Positions 46,105-57,433 of a DNA stretch of 64,000 nt are shown here, in pieces (the first letter of the stretch is position 1; every line of letters starts with the position of its first letter). The stretch comes from Epiperipatus broadwayi (Eukaryota; Onychophora; Udeonychophora; Euonychophora; Peripatidae), in assembly GCA_028023455.1 (NCBI GenBank), contig JAQFVV010000143.1, forward strand, positions 2,788,801-2,852,800. The letters run 5' to 3'. Both the position numbers and the translations under genes were made by a program. The notes under the pieces were generated by a model. It worked only from the letters and a program-made list of their open reading frames with translations. It did not search any database and had not been told where the DNA came from.

Positions 46105-47697
46105 GTTTATTACATTAAAACAACATTACAGAGATGGGTTCTTTTATGTCTCCGAGATGTTTATATCAATTGTTCAATGGTAGCATAGACTGCAGAAGAT
46201 GATTCTTCTATGATATTTGTCTTTTATTTCACTAATGGTTTCTACTATATAAAATGCATGCTTATTTGATTTTTGTATAGTGGTTACCTTATGTATATCT
46301 CTTTAGGATGAACTTTAATTATTCTTTTACTGTATAAAAAAATAATCAAAACATTTCACTATATAGATTTTATTAGCTAGTAATCTAAATTTAAATGATT
46401 TTGACCACAGATTGATGCAGAGCTTCTAATAAGAGAGTTAAGGATCTGAAAAATATCACCAATATTAAATGAGCAAGCTTTCCAAAGTGATATGAATTTG
46501 ATGTAGAATTCCCCGGAATAGGAATATTGTAATTTAATTATTACCATAATATGTTGGAAGATAATGATTTAATATTCTGATAAACACTAGCAAAAAATTA
46601 CTGTAATTTATATTCAGATTGCTGATAGTACAGTATTCAGAAAATGTCACAAGTTGTTATTTTGAGAATTTGAAACAAAGCTTTTTAAAAAATAACTTAT
46701 AATTAGCATAGAGGTCAACTTCTTAATTCAACAAAATCTTGCTGACTCGTAGCTAATCTCTGTAGATGCAACAGAGCAACTTTCTACTATTTAATTTGAA
46801 ACAACGCCTATGTTTGCTTAGATCAAATAAATTAGCATATGATGAAATACTTTGACTATTATTACTTGCTAGAATAAAATTGGAAATTAATAAAAAGAAT
46901 GAAGGAAGGAATAATTTTCATTGTAGATTTAAATATCACCATTTTTTTTAAATGAGTTGTGCATTCTGTTATGTTGCTAAATATGCATCATGTATCTAGT
47001 GGAAATAATTCTTTTCAAATCATCATTGTGATACTAAAATGTTAAAAAAAAAAGCAAAACAATTATGAGATAGAACAAAGTTGAAATTATTAACAATTAT
47101 GGCATGAGGGCACCATAATTTTCTCCTATTAAAATGAAAACTATATTTAAAAATTCGGCCAATTCAGAAAATCTCAAGTTTAAAAATATTCCAGTAAATA
47201 TATTGAATTGTAGCAAAAATTCCAATCGGTTAGCAAATAAGAGTATATATTTGACTTACTGATATAAGAAATAAATGAATAGTAATAAACTATCTAACAA
47301 ATATTATTATAAACTTGAGCATGGCTTTTATGGATTAGACATATTATGTTGTAAAGATTATCACAAAAACATTTTCTTGATATATAGAGGTAGTTCTTAA
47401 TGGGAAGATAATACTGAAGTTAAAATACAATTAAAGAATCACAATGTTGAAATTTTCAGAAAGATAAGTTTGATGCAGAAGAAATTAAAAGACATTCAAG
47501 ATGATAAATAGACAAGCTTTGGACCCAGAATGTGATGAATGTAATTTTTTTTTTTTATGGATTGTTTTGGTAATCACAAAACTCATTTAAATTTTTTTTT
47601 TTTACTATTTCTTTTGTCTTTAATTTAATTATGAGTTTCTTTTATATATTATAATATTAATTTGTTTTAAAATCATTATTTTTATCTTTACATTCAG
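46105..47697. other. Possible intron of the 45.7-47.8 kb gene
   Basis: AT-rich, with no element recognised. The acceptor-like site ttttgaccacag at 46400-46411 is followed by a short open IDAELLIRELRI and a stop. Confidence 0.4.
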
Positions 47698-47806
47698 ATG
47701 TCTTTTATTATTGTTTCTCTACAGAAGAAAAAAACATAATAAAGCTAAAGATATCAAGCAAATGGAATTGTCTTCAACACCTGATGCCACTATTAAATTC
47801 ACTTAA
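47698..47806 (+). CDS. Candidate terminal exon: membrane anchor end and cytoplasmic tail
   Basis: A strong acceptor (tttttatctttacattcag) precedes an exon whose first base completes a codon. It then reads CLLLLFLYRRKKHNKAKD, ...MELSSTPDATIKFT and TAA at 47804-47806. A hydrophobic run followed by RRKKH is a classic stop-transfer, so this looks like the end of a type I single-pass protein. It may belong with the signal-peptide exon at 45716. A competing frame through the same bases is also open (VFYYCFSTEEKN), so the call is tentative. Confidence 0.4.
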
Positions 47807-48499
47807 ATTGAAAAGCTATGAATATCAATTAGATTCAAAAACATTTTTTCAGATGAATATTTCAGTTTAATTATTTTTTACTCAAATTCAATACTACTTG
47901 CATTAAAATCTCTAATGAAAAAAAAAACGAAGCACAAATTTGGTAAATCAGAGTTAATGAGAGATATCTAAATCATCATTTAGGACTGCTACAATTTTGT
48001 AGTATATTTAAGCACTGTTTTGTGTTGACTATCCCTGGATCACAATCAAAAAGGCACATGCAGTATGAATGTTAAAATATTTATGTGAAGTCATGCTATG
48101 ACTTTTTTGTGAAATCAGATTTATGTAAACTTTCTCTTAAATTTCACTTATCAATAATACAATTCATCTACTTACTCTCATGACATATATTGAACATCAT
48201 CAAAAGAGGCTTCCATATAGTGTAACATCAGTTGAATTTTTAAAAAAAAAAAAATGGACTGATAATATCTAATAATTAAATAATTGCAGCATATCCACAT
48301 GTAGATATTTAGGAAATAAAGAGTAAGGAAATTAAACGATGTTAAATACATTTGAAAAATAGAAAGGTTAAATTTTTTAGACTACCCAATGCCTAACAAA
48401 GTAATATTGTACTTATAATAAATATCATGCTATTCTAAGCATATTAAAAATTTTATGAAAAATTTGTCTCTAATCAATAGCTTATTTGAAATAAACTTA
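47807..48499. other. Unannotated AT-rich sequence
   Basis: Would contain the 3' UTR of the preceding candidate. No clear feature was seen. Confidence 0.45.
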
Positions 48500-48655
48500 A
48501 ATCATCAAACATTACATGATCAACATTCTTTATGCTTACACAAGCTGTTTTTTACAGAGGCAAAACTCTCCATACAGTAGCACCTTCCTGAATCCATTGA
48601 TTACTCTGGCTTGCACTGAGTGGCACTACTGTATTGGAGAGTTTTGCCTCTGTTG
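48500..48655. mobile_element. Foldback element FB1, minimal copy
   Basis: A 98-base hairpin (48555-48652): CAGAGGCAAAACTCTCCATA CAGTAG at the left, its near-perfect complement at the right, and a short loop region. The left outer sequence (ACATTACATGATCAACATTC, TTTATGCTTACACAAGCTG) matches the outer arms of the 9446 and 33757 copies. Confidence 0.8.
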
Positions 48656-49546
48656 AAATAAACTTCTTAAAAACTTACCTTATTCAAATCTATGAGAATT
48701 AAATTCATATTAGAAATTGCTGATGTAATAGGACTTCTCAAAACCTTTATGGTTTAACATGAATCTTTACATTAGGAAATCAGGAATCTTAACTTTTATT
48801 GAAATTAGAATATATTGAAATTAGAATATACTGAAAGACATGTCTGACATATTTTGACAACATTCAAGTGATGTGGCAAAAAAAAAATACTATAACAAAA
48901 ATACATTTTTTTAAAAAAAAAACCTCTTTAAGTTAATACAGTTTGAAGTGTACTAATCACTGGCCATTATATTATAATTTTCAGATGTCTTTACAAAAGT
49001 ACTTTTGCTTGTTGTTGCTGTAAATTGAACATAATTTAAAGCTGAAATAAATAATAGAAGAATGGTGCTGAAAATATATTATGTGAAAATATCATCAAGA
49101 TTACATATTAAAGTAAGTGATATTACATTATGCAAATGTGTGCAATATTATTAGACAAAGTTAAAGTAAATAATTAAAAAGCATGTTTTTGGAATTTTAG
49201 CTGATTGAGCTAAGAAATTACTCTGCAACTAGAAAATCCAAGAGTCTAACTTTATTTGTAAGGGATATCTATTATGAGCTGTCTTTGAACCCAAGCTTTA
49301 TGATTAGAGATAATTTAATATTCTAATTATATATGTTTCACCTAGTATTGAAAAACAAAAATTGTGGAATATATATTTTTTGGGGTCAATAATAGCAAGC
49401 AAAAATTTAGCAGAAGTCAAAAATTATTCATAAAAAGTCAACACGAAATATAAAAAATTCAGACCCTATATATCAGTCAGCCAAATCTCACAAACTAAAC
49501 ATATTATTTTATAAGAATTAATGCAAAGGGACTTATTTTTTATTAA
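48656..49546. other. Unannotated AT-rich sequence
   Basis: No feature was recognised. An 18-base local duplication (ATTGAAATTAGAATATA) lies near 48800. Confidence 0.45.
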
Positions 49547-51073
49547 ATGGACATATATTTAAATTTGACTGAATACATATATATATATATGGAAAATAAA
49601 AAGATTTTTGATAGAGCTACTTATTTAAATTGTTACCCTAGTGATTTTGTGGCTCCAAAGGTTTTCTTTAATTTGAAGTCTCATAAAGATAATTTTCCTT
49701 TGAGATGTATTTTTGATTTTACAGGAGGAATTGTTGATAAAATATCAAAATTTATTATAAGATATTTTAAGGATTATATAAAACTGGGTCAATTTTGTGT
49801 TTCTTCTTCCTTTGAAGCTTTTAAGAAAATAAATGGTTTTGTTTTGGATGATGATTGTGTTTTTGGTAGTTTAGACATTGAAAATATGTACCAATCGGTT
49901 AATAGATTAAAAAGTATTGATGTTTTTCTTTCAATTTTAAAAAAATTAGAATGTTTTTCTGCAGATAAGATTAAGGTTTTTCATGATTTGCTTTTGCTGT
50001 TAGAGGATTCAATGTATTTTATGTCTAATGATGTGTTTTATAAGATTAGAGAAGGTTGGGTTATTGGTTATGTTATTTCTCCATTGATGTGTGCTGTCTA
50101 TATTGATTATTTGGAGTGTAGTATTATTAATATGTTTTCAGGTTCTATTAAATTATTTGTTAGGTATGTTGATGATTGTTTGTTTGTTATTCAGAAAGAG
50201 AAATTAGAAGAGTTTTTATGTGGATTGAATGGTTTTGATTCTAGTATTAAGTTTACAATTGAGGGGGGTGGTTTTGATTTTGTAAAATTAAAGTTTTTAG
50301 ATTTAAATGTTGAGAAGGTTAATGATGTTTTATTTTGTAGTCATTTTATAAAACCTAAAAATTTGAGAAATATGATTAGGCCTGATAGTTATCAGCCTTT
50401 TATACATAAAAAAATGTCTTTGCTGAATTTTTGTTGTCGGAATAGAAGGCTTAATAATTTTAATAATGATGCTGATATTCAAAAAATTCAATTTGCTGCT
50501 GAATATGTAGAATTGGGTTATAGTCATGATTTTATTAAAAAAGTGGTATTTAATAATAAGGTTTATAGTCGTGATTTGGATGATAAGAATTTTGTTGGTA
50601 AGGATGATGATTATATGTCTTTACCATTTAAAGCATCAATTTATAATTTGGTTTATAGGAATAGTCATTTGTTAGGTGGAAAGAAGGTTGCATGGAGGAA
50701 AGGTTCTGATTTGAATTCATTACTTAATGGTTCAAAGCAGTCTATTGATAGTAGGTCTATTCCTGGTATTGTTTATAAAATTCCATGTAGTTGTGGTAAA
50801 TTTTATGTAGGCCAGAGTAAATTTAGCCTTAATGAAAGGGTTAAGGTTCATATAAGTAGAGTTAAACATAGGTATCTTAACTCAGCTTTATATATTCATG
50901 AATTGAATACAGGTCATAGAATATTGTTTGACAATGCTTCAGTTATTTTTTATGAAAAGAATGAGTTAAAAAGAAGAATAAAGGAGACTTTGATGATAAA
51001 ACTCCTTGATTCTGAGGCTATCAATCTTATGAAGACTTCTTTTGATATTAAGGGAAGGTGGAGTTTGAAATGA
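49547..51073 (+). CDS. PLE reverse transcriptase with GIY-YIG endonuclease
   Basis: 508 residues. The RT part has KVFFNLKSHK...PLRCI (38-55, the Penelope KxYGLPKxHK...LRPI block), LDIENMYQSV (motif A, 109-118), GWVIGYVISPLMCAVYI (170-186), FVRYVDD (motif C, 204-210) and VKLKFLDL (246-253). A linker follows, with the family phrase RPDSYQPF. The C-terminal endonuclease has GIVYKIPC (407-414), CGKFYVGQ (416-423), R431, H435 and E470 in FYEKNE. Penelope-type enzymes copy their RNA at a nick and are related to telomerase RT. The first 15 residues encode the flanking AT run and are not PLE. Typical ORFs are some 200-400 residues longer at the N-terminus. All visible catalytic residues are kept and there is no stop codon, yet the missing N-terminus makes function unlikely. 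Confidence 0.9.
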   Translation: MDIYLNLTEYIYIYMENKKIFDRATYLNCYPSDFVAPKVFFNLKSHKDNFPLRCIFDFTGGIVDKISKFIIRYFKDYIKLGQFCVSSSFEAFKKINGFVLDDDCVFGSLDIENMYQSVNRLKSIDVFLSILKKLECFSADKIKVFHDLLLLLEDSMYFMSNDVFYKIREGWVIGYVISPLMCAVYIDYLECSIINMFSGSIKLFVRYVDDCLFVIQKEKLEEFLCGLNGFDSSIKFTIEGGGFDFVKLKFLDLNVEKVNDVLFCSHFIKPKNLRNMIRPDSYQPFIHKKMSLLNFCCRNRRLNNFNNDADIQKIQFAAEYVELGYSHDFIKKVVFNNKVYSRDLDDKNFVGKDDDYMSLPFKASIYNLVYRNSHLLGGKKVAWRKGSDLNSLLNGSKQSIDSRSIPGIVYKIPCSCGKFYVGQSKFSLNERVKVHISRVKHRYLNSALYIHELNTGHRILFDNASVIFYEKNELKRRIKETLMIKLLDSEAINLMKTSFDIKGRWSLK

Positions 51074-51125
51074 ATTATGGGAAGGTTTGTTTGTTTGTAT
51101 ATATATATGTTTTCTTTAGGTTGAT

Positions 51126-51174
51126 TTTCACTTGAGAAGGTCTATTTGTAATAGATGAAACCATGGTTGTGAAA
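51126..51174 (+). ncRNA. Hammerhead-like RNA fold in PLE 3' region
   Basis: Stem I TTTCAC (51126-51131) pairs with GTGAAA (51169-51174). TTGAGAAG follows, then stem II TCTATT (51141-51146), loop TGT, AATAGA (51150-51155), T, GAA, stem III AC/GT closed by loop CATG, and T at the expected cleavage position. Order and spacing equal a minimal hammerhead with the very short stem III known from PLE ribozymes. The core TTGAGAAG departs from CTGANGA, so activity is uncertain. The 44193 copy preserves the fold with different stem bases. Confidence 0.6.
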
Positions 51175-51250
51175 GGATTTTGGTAAAATTTTGAATTTAA
51201 TCTAGTTCTGTATTGTTTTATGGTTTTGCATATATATATATATATATCAG

Positions 51251-53206
51251 TTTTAACTGCACATTCAGCTTTGTGTCTATTGTTTAGAATATTAATATCT
51301 CTTAAGATATGTAGATAATCTAGTCTCTGGCAATAGAATTATCTTTACAGATCATTTTTTGGCAAGTTTTGCATATATTAGAGCATAAATCAGATCATGA
51401 TTTTATGCAATTTTAGACTGTTTCAATGATTCTGTTAAAAAAAAAAAAAAAGGTAGAACAATCATTCTAGTGATTTTTATATAGACAAAGCAATATAAAT
51501 CTGGACTATTATTAGAAAATCTTCAATGCATTTAAACTAATGTATAAGAATAACCTTAAGTTGATTTAATCCAATCTTCTGCCCAAAATTAATAAGTGAT
51601 ATCAGTGATAGTTTGGATAAAGGGTAAAATATAGTCATCAACAAAATCCATCTCAAAATTATAAAATTGATATCTGAGATATAATTCACTAATGCTGTTA
51701 TAAAAGAAGTTTGACTGAACTATCTTCAATAAGACATTTATTGATTCTTGTTTCATTAGAAATGTTTTACTAGCTTATGCCTAGGTATAGTAAGATAAAT
51801 TATTTAATAATAAAATATTATAAATGAAATTATTTGATACTTAATAAATACTTTAAGATTATTTGATAATTAAATGTCTGCCTTTGAATTTATTTAACTG
51901 TTCTTAAAAGGCATATTGCTTTCTAACTAATAAATTAAACGTCTTTATTTTTAAAAGAAAAAAGAAAAGAAAAATATAATATATAAAAAAAGACTATAAT
52001 AGACATAAATTTTACAATTACCAGAAAAATAACAATAAATAATGGATGAACACTAACTAACACAAGTTGAAATAAATATTGAATGCAATGAATATATTTA
52101 GTATATAACAGATAATAACAAAAAAACAAAACATGAATTCTGACATCATCGATAGGATATAAAAGTTACATTTAAAAATATGAATAGTCTTCTGAGATTA
52201 AAAAGAAAGAATTGTAATGATAAATAGAAATTGAGTGTAATTTTAAAAAATAAGGATGTTACTAAGTAATTATGTTCATATTTATATTACTTATAAAATA
52301 GTATTCAACCATCACAGGAAATCAAGATTCTTTTGTAAAGTGCTAACACTAGATAGGGTTCTGAATAAGATTAACCAAAGGCTTAGTAGTTGAGAATACA
52401 CTTAATCTATTTCAGTTCCTTATATATAGAAAAAAAAAAAAAGAGAGAGTAACAACAAACTTTTAAATTGTCTAAAAAATATTTAGAAATGTATACATAA
52501 CTATCAATGTGATGAAGATATATCAATAATGTTTATAAGTTATCTTGTGTAGAAATAATTAATAGATGTACTTTTAAAATAAAATAAAATTGCATTTTGG
52601 AATATATTTTTATTTTGCTTCCTAATCAACATTACATAATTGCATGTGTTTATATTATGTGGATATATATTTAGCAATATATTTGGGGCTAAGATGACTT
52701 TATTCATATGTTTCAAGTATATATATATATATGATGGAGTGGAGGTTATTAATTACTTATATATAGCAGTATATTTCTGATGAAAATTAGTTTTCTGGTT
52801 GAAATATTCAAAAGTAGCAATGAAATGTAGACAAGTAATTTTATTGTTTAAATATATATGTACTAGAGAGCATAGTCTTCTATGATCTTTGCAGCCCCCC
52901 CCCCCAAGATTCATTCCACTCATCCACATCCTTTCAGCAGAGCTTATGGGAAAATATTTATTTTTAACACTTCTTCCAATACAACATATATAAGGTGTTT
53001 TTGAAATTCCAACAGTATTACATTAAAATTGATAAAATTAGAAAAGAATAACACCAAATATGTATATGTAAGATTTAAAATTTGCCTGACTGAATGCATT
53101 ACATAAAAATGTCCCTTAGGATGTTTTGAAAAACTTCTTAGGGTAGAGGTGTATTCTAAATTATCAAATTCACTACTTCCTTTATTTTGCTGTAATATAT
53201 AAATAT
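51251..53206. other. Unannotated AT-rich sequence
   Basis: Contains a C11 run near 52893-52903 and (TA)n tracts. An open minus-strand reading across the C run has no splice context. No gene is supported. Confidence 0.5.
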
Positions 53207-53429
53207 AATTTATCCATTACTTTGAACACTTTTAGAAAAAACCTTTTATTGACCTATATTCATGCACAATCTTGTAATTCAACTGTCCTACATTCTTCTT
53301 CAGAGCCACTTTTATTTTAAACTTAATGGCTCTGAAGAAGACTGCAGGACAGCTGAAATATAAGGTTGTGCATGAATATAGGTCAATAAAAGGTTTTTGC
53401 TAAAAAGTGTTCAATGTAGTGGATAAATT
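53207..53429. repeat. Near-perfect palindrome with 101-bp arms derived from a PLE tail
   Basis: The left arm 53207-53307 and right arm 53327-53429 are reverse complements with few mismatches, around an 18-base spacer. Each arm holds GGCTCTGAAGAAG...GCTGAAAT followed by TATAAGGTTGTGCATGAATA and GGTCAATAAAAGGTTTTT. The CTGAAGA / hairpin / GAAA order parallels the hammerhead-like PLE tails at 40.5 and 18.4 kb. Confidence 0.85.
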
Positions 53430-53888
53430 GCATTCTAAGTTCTATTTCTGAAAGCAGATTATTTACTGCCAAAGAGAACAAAGATTGAAAGAATGCAATA
53501 AAAAAGAGTCATTTATTTAATGCTCTCAATTTTTTTCCCCAAAGACAAGAAGAGGACCAAAATGCTGCAAGTTTCAAATATCTTAAGCTTTTCCCAACAT
53601 GTTTTATAAGAACATCACTTCCATTACCTATATAAAGATGTTAAAATAGTATTTAATTTAAAGAAATTTTAAAAAAAAACCTCTATAAATTACTGTTATA
53701 TATTTTAACAAAAACTATAAAATTATTTATAAAATTAAATTCTATTTTTCCTGCATTAAATAAGACTGCATTAACTATTTCATAAAATTCAATTTCATTC
53801 TTTTTTTTTTTTTTGTTTGTTTTGTTTTTTCTTTATTGTTAAATAAATACTTATCAATAGTTTTTCAGAATACCTTTTTTCTTCTTAC
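53430..53888. other. Unannotated AT-rich sequence
   Basis: No feature was seen; possibly an intron of the minus-strand gene below. Confidence 0.45.
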
Positions 53889-54017
53889 TTCAGATGCTCT
53901 GCTTCTGCAAGATTTTTAATAATAGTTTGTTCGTTTTTCCAAGAGTGGCCAGATAGGAGAAACTTACATCCAGGTTTTTTTAGCAAAATTGTGCTACTTC
54001 GTTCTATTTTCATTTCA
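53889..54017 (-). CDS. Candidate internal exon of an unrecognised minus-strand gene
   Basis: The minus strand shows an AG before 54017 and a GTAAGA donor after 53889. The 129 bases read EMKIERSSTILLKKPGCKF, LLSGHSWKNEQTIIKNLAE, AEHLK without a stop, entering and leaving in phase 2. Codon content and amino-acid mix look like real protein, unlike the Lys/Asn/Ile noise around it. The exon at 57433-57399 ends with two spare bases that join in frame to this one (AA|T = Asn). I do not recognise the family. The acceptor has a poor pyrimidine tract. Confidence 0.45.
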
Positions 54018-55012
54018 CTTATTTTATATAGAGAGAATAAATACAGTAATTATAAATACATACACTATACCTGTCTTGCATATTGGTAAATAAATTATAT
54101 AATAATAGTCCCTTATAAGGTGGACATCCATTACACTGCAGATGATGATGATTAAAGATCAAGTATCCATAATGAAATAAGATAATTTTTTATAATAAGT
54201 GCCACCTACTTTATATAACCTCATTTACAGCATGATAATTAAACTCATTTAAATATTAAAAGTTTTGCGACATAAAATCACAAATTGGTGGCGACAAAAA
54301 CAAACAATATATTTAATTTTAAATAATTTTTTTATTTCATATTTAATCTTACATCATTAAGTAGTTAATATAAAATGTCTATATTTTCAATACACATAAA
54401 TATTAAATATATACTGTAAATATATATCTAAACATTTATGAGTGCAATAATATCCTCATTTTAAAATATATCAATAAACATAATGATTATAATATTATTT
54501 CATAGAAATATATTAATTCTATTATTTAGAATTGTCAATATATGATTAATTTTCAGACAAATGTATAAAATAAATAAAGTTCTTTAAAGATCTATTTTAC
54601 TGAATAGCATACATTTAAAGTACTGGAATTATACATTTCATTGATTTACCTTAGTTATTTGAAATAATCATAGTAAGAATTATTATTTTTCTTTCAGAAA
54701 TGAGAGTCAAAATGATTTATTAGTACAGTAAACTGAAGTCTCTTTTTCTTGGATCCTGATTGAAGTGAAAATAAATTTTGTCAGAAATTTTCGCTATTTT
54801 ACAAAGATTTGGTTTTCACAAAAGCTTATTTTCTTTAAGTAACTTTGTTATACTTTGGTGGAAATCTATGAAGGCAATTAGAAATGTAGAGAACTTGAGT
54901 GAGATTGGTGATTATTCTTGGGTATTTTTCTTAATAATTAATAGACTCTTTTAGCTCAAGGAGAGTAGCTAGTTTATAGAAAATATTATTTTTTATTATT
55001 ATAAATGTTTAT
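54018..55012. other. Possible intron, unannotated
   Basis: No feature was recognised. Confidence 0.45.
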
Positions 55013-55520
55013 AAGATTAGATGTGTTGCACTATTTCTGTCATGTATCTTTAAATGTTGAATGTCTAAACTTTTCAAATACAAATAACTGTTAGTACTAA
55101 CACACAAATAGACAACACAGGTTAGTAAATTACACAACATAAAAAAAATTGGAGAAATCAGATGGATTTGAACCAACTCTAATAGTTAAGTATATGAAAT
55201 TTTACTGACTGTTGTCATTGATAGAATACATCAATTGGTTAATGTTGCCTTAAAATTTGATATTCAAAAATCTAAAGGTGTAAGTTTGACTCCTATGTTA
55301 ATATTGTCACTGATTATGCCAGCAACAACTGAAGAAAGAGAATAACACCACTCAACATGCCATGTAATCTACTAACTTGTGTTGTCTATTTGCGTATTAT
55401 TACAAACAGTTGTTTGTATTTGAAAAGTTTAAAATTTTTTCTAGATATTCAACATTTAATGATAGATGATGGAAATAGTCCAACATATTATCACATCTAA
55501 TATATGATCATCATAATGAC
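55013..55520. mobile_element. Foldback element FB2
   Basis: Left arm 55013-55130 (GATTAGATGTG...CTAAACTTTTCAAATACAAA, GACAACACAGGTTAGTA) and right arm 55360-55520 are reverse complements (TACTAACTTGTGTTGTC...TTTGTATTTGAAAAGTTT). The interior CCTTAAAATTTGATATTCAA and AATCTAAAGGTGTAAGT matches, in reverse, the right part of the copy at 35231. No coding capacity. Confidence 0.7.
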
Positions 55521-57398
55521 AGATTTGTAAGATTAGTTTTTTTTCTTTGAAGAATATTTATTAGTGAATGATATTTCAACGAATAAATGTTTTTATTTTT
55601 TTTTAATAAGCTACGCTAGTTTCAACTTTCAATTTATTTGCATCTATATTTATGACTAAAAAAAATTAAATGTTTCCTTGGAATTATGATTTCTCAAAAC
55701 ATTCCAAAATACATAAAAATATCTTTCACGGGCACTTTACTTTCTTTTAGTTCACTTAATTAAAGCAATCGCAAAATTAGAAACCAAAACATTTTTAAGT
55801 TTATATTCAGATTAAAATATATCCTGTCTTATATTTCAATCAATTAATTAAAAATTCTTACAATATTATTTATTTCATTTAAAAAACAGCCATTTCTTTA
55901 CCCCCCCATTTCTGTTTGATTTTTTTTTTTTAACTTTTTTTTAAGAGAATGCACTTACACTATATTTCTATGTCATCTCAATATATATACAGTATAGTAA
56001 TTTATTAATAATTTCTTATGTAAAAGCTTTTTTAACTTTTACAAATATAACCATGACATCAATCATGATGTTTATTTTAAACATTTTATAATTTGCCAAT
56101 TATACTTTTTTTTACACAAACATATATAATATAGATAGTCAAAATAAGAGTCATAGATCACATGACCCTATTCTCTTAAGCTTGTAAGTTATAAACAATG
56201 AGGATTGCCAATTCCTCAACAAGCTTTGTGGTAAATGCTTAGCTAGAGAAAGCATTTAAAATATCTCTGTCAGGATCCCCCTCCAAACCTCTGACCATGG
56301 TTTCGTGCTTTGACACTCCTCAAAGAGGTGCTAAGGTAAGTTTAGACACTAGATTAAAAATACCAACCAAAGCCAGCATTTAACTAAAAGTTATCGAGTG
56401 GAAAATCTGAAATTTTCAGATACCTACATGTCTTCAAAACCCAGCTATCCAACTCAAATAGATATATGAAGCTGATAGATCTTTAGCCATACCATATATT
56501 AGTAGTCTTATAGATTTCTCTTTAGTAAAAGTATATTTGCATTCACATGAAAAATTATTTTGTCTATTTAATTAAATAAGTTTTATATTGAAATTTAAGT
56601 TGCAATACCAATTTATGAAGTTGTTTATTTTTTATGTTAATTTCTAACAAAGTTCAGTTTTGTTTTGTTTTTGTTTTTTAAATATCAGATTAAATAAATT
56701 TTTCTGGATCTGACTGTTCTTCATTAAATTTAATGCAATCACTCTTCCCAGCAAAAAAAATTCAGATAACGTTTAACAATTTACTAACACATAGATTTAA
56801 CAATAATCATTATATAATATATGCATCTATAAGTCATCAAGTATTTACAACATATGACCACAGGATTTATTATTAATAATAAAGACCTTGCAGCCTGTAT
56901 AAGTCCTGAGTTTATTTTTGAACTCCTCAATGGTGAAGCTCATTGGAATTAATGCCCTACATCTAACTGCACTTTTCTCGACTTATCATCACCAGTCCAT
57001 ATCATTATAAGTTTATACTTTGGTAGTGATAATTAGTCTCACTCAGTATGTCTAAAAGGTCATCATCTTTTCTATATAGTTTACTTTGCAAGTCCCATAA
57101 CAATTACTTCTTTTGTGTATAAAAATGATCTGTTTTAAGAGCTTAATTTCTTTTTTCTAATTACAGTAATTAATCTCATTTAATTTTAATATTAAATAAT
57201 TTCTAATCTGTTTTCAAATTGATTATCTACAAACTTTTTATCTAACTTAATAATTGCATATATGTTAGCATATGTATAATATTGTTACTTTACAATGTCT
57301 TTTATAGAAATTAATAAAAGTGTAATCCTCTATATGGCATCATTAATATACTATGTATTTATGTGGTGTTTAATGAATTAATATTTATATGTACTTAC
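55521..57398. other. Possible intron, unannotated
   Basis: AT-rich. The segment 56260-56340 is richer in G+C (CAGGATCCCCCTCCAAACC) but opens no clear exon. Confidence 0.45.
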
Positions 57399-57433
57399 TT
57401 AAAACAACTTTCCCCAGTTCCCAGCACTTCCAT
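57399..57433 (-). CDS. Candidate first coding exon of the minus-strand gene
   Basis: The minus strand reads AAAATGG (good start context) with ATG at 57433-57431, then MEVLGTGESCF plus two bases, and a consensus GTAAGT donor. The phase matches the exon at 54017. An acceptor-like ttatctcag lies just before AAAATG, so the exon may instead follow a 5' UTR intron. It is short, so the evidence is mainly the donor and the phase match. Confidence 0.35.

Larger units (their letters stand above)
49547..51250 (+). mobile_element. Penelope-like element, 5'-truncated, open frame
   Basis: The 508-codon ORF is followed by a 3' region with a hammerhead-like fold (51126-51174) and a closing (TA)n tract at about 51230-51248. 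The left junction lies in another AT run (ATATATATATATATGG at 49576-49591). The 44-kb copy also ends beside a TA-rich run. The N-terminal region and first RT motifs of full PLEs are missing, so this is a truncated but otherwise fresh copy. Confidence 0.85.

Noticed and set aside
52860-52960. Minus-strand open reading across the C11 run (Met-Trp-Met-Ser-Gly...Gly-Gly-Gly-Gly-Cys)
   Set aside because: The glycines come from a homopolymer, no splice sites frame it, and all reading depends on run length.
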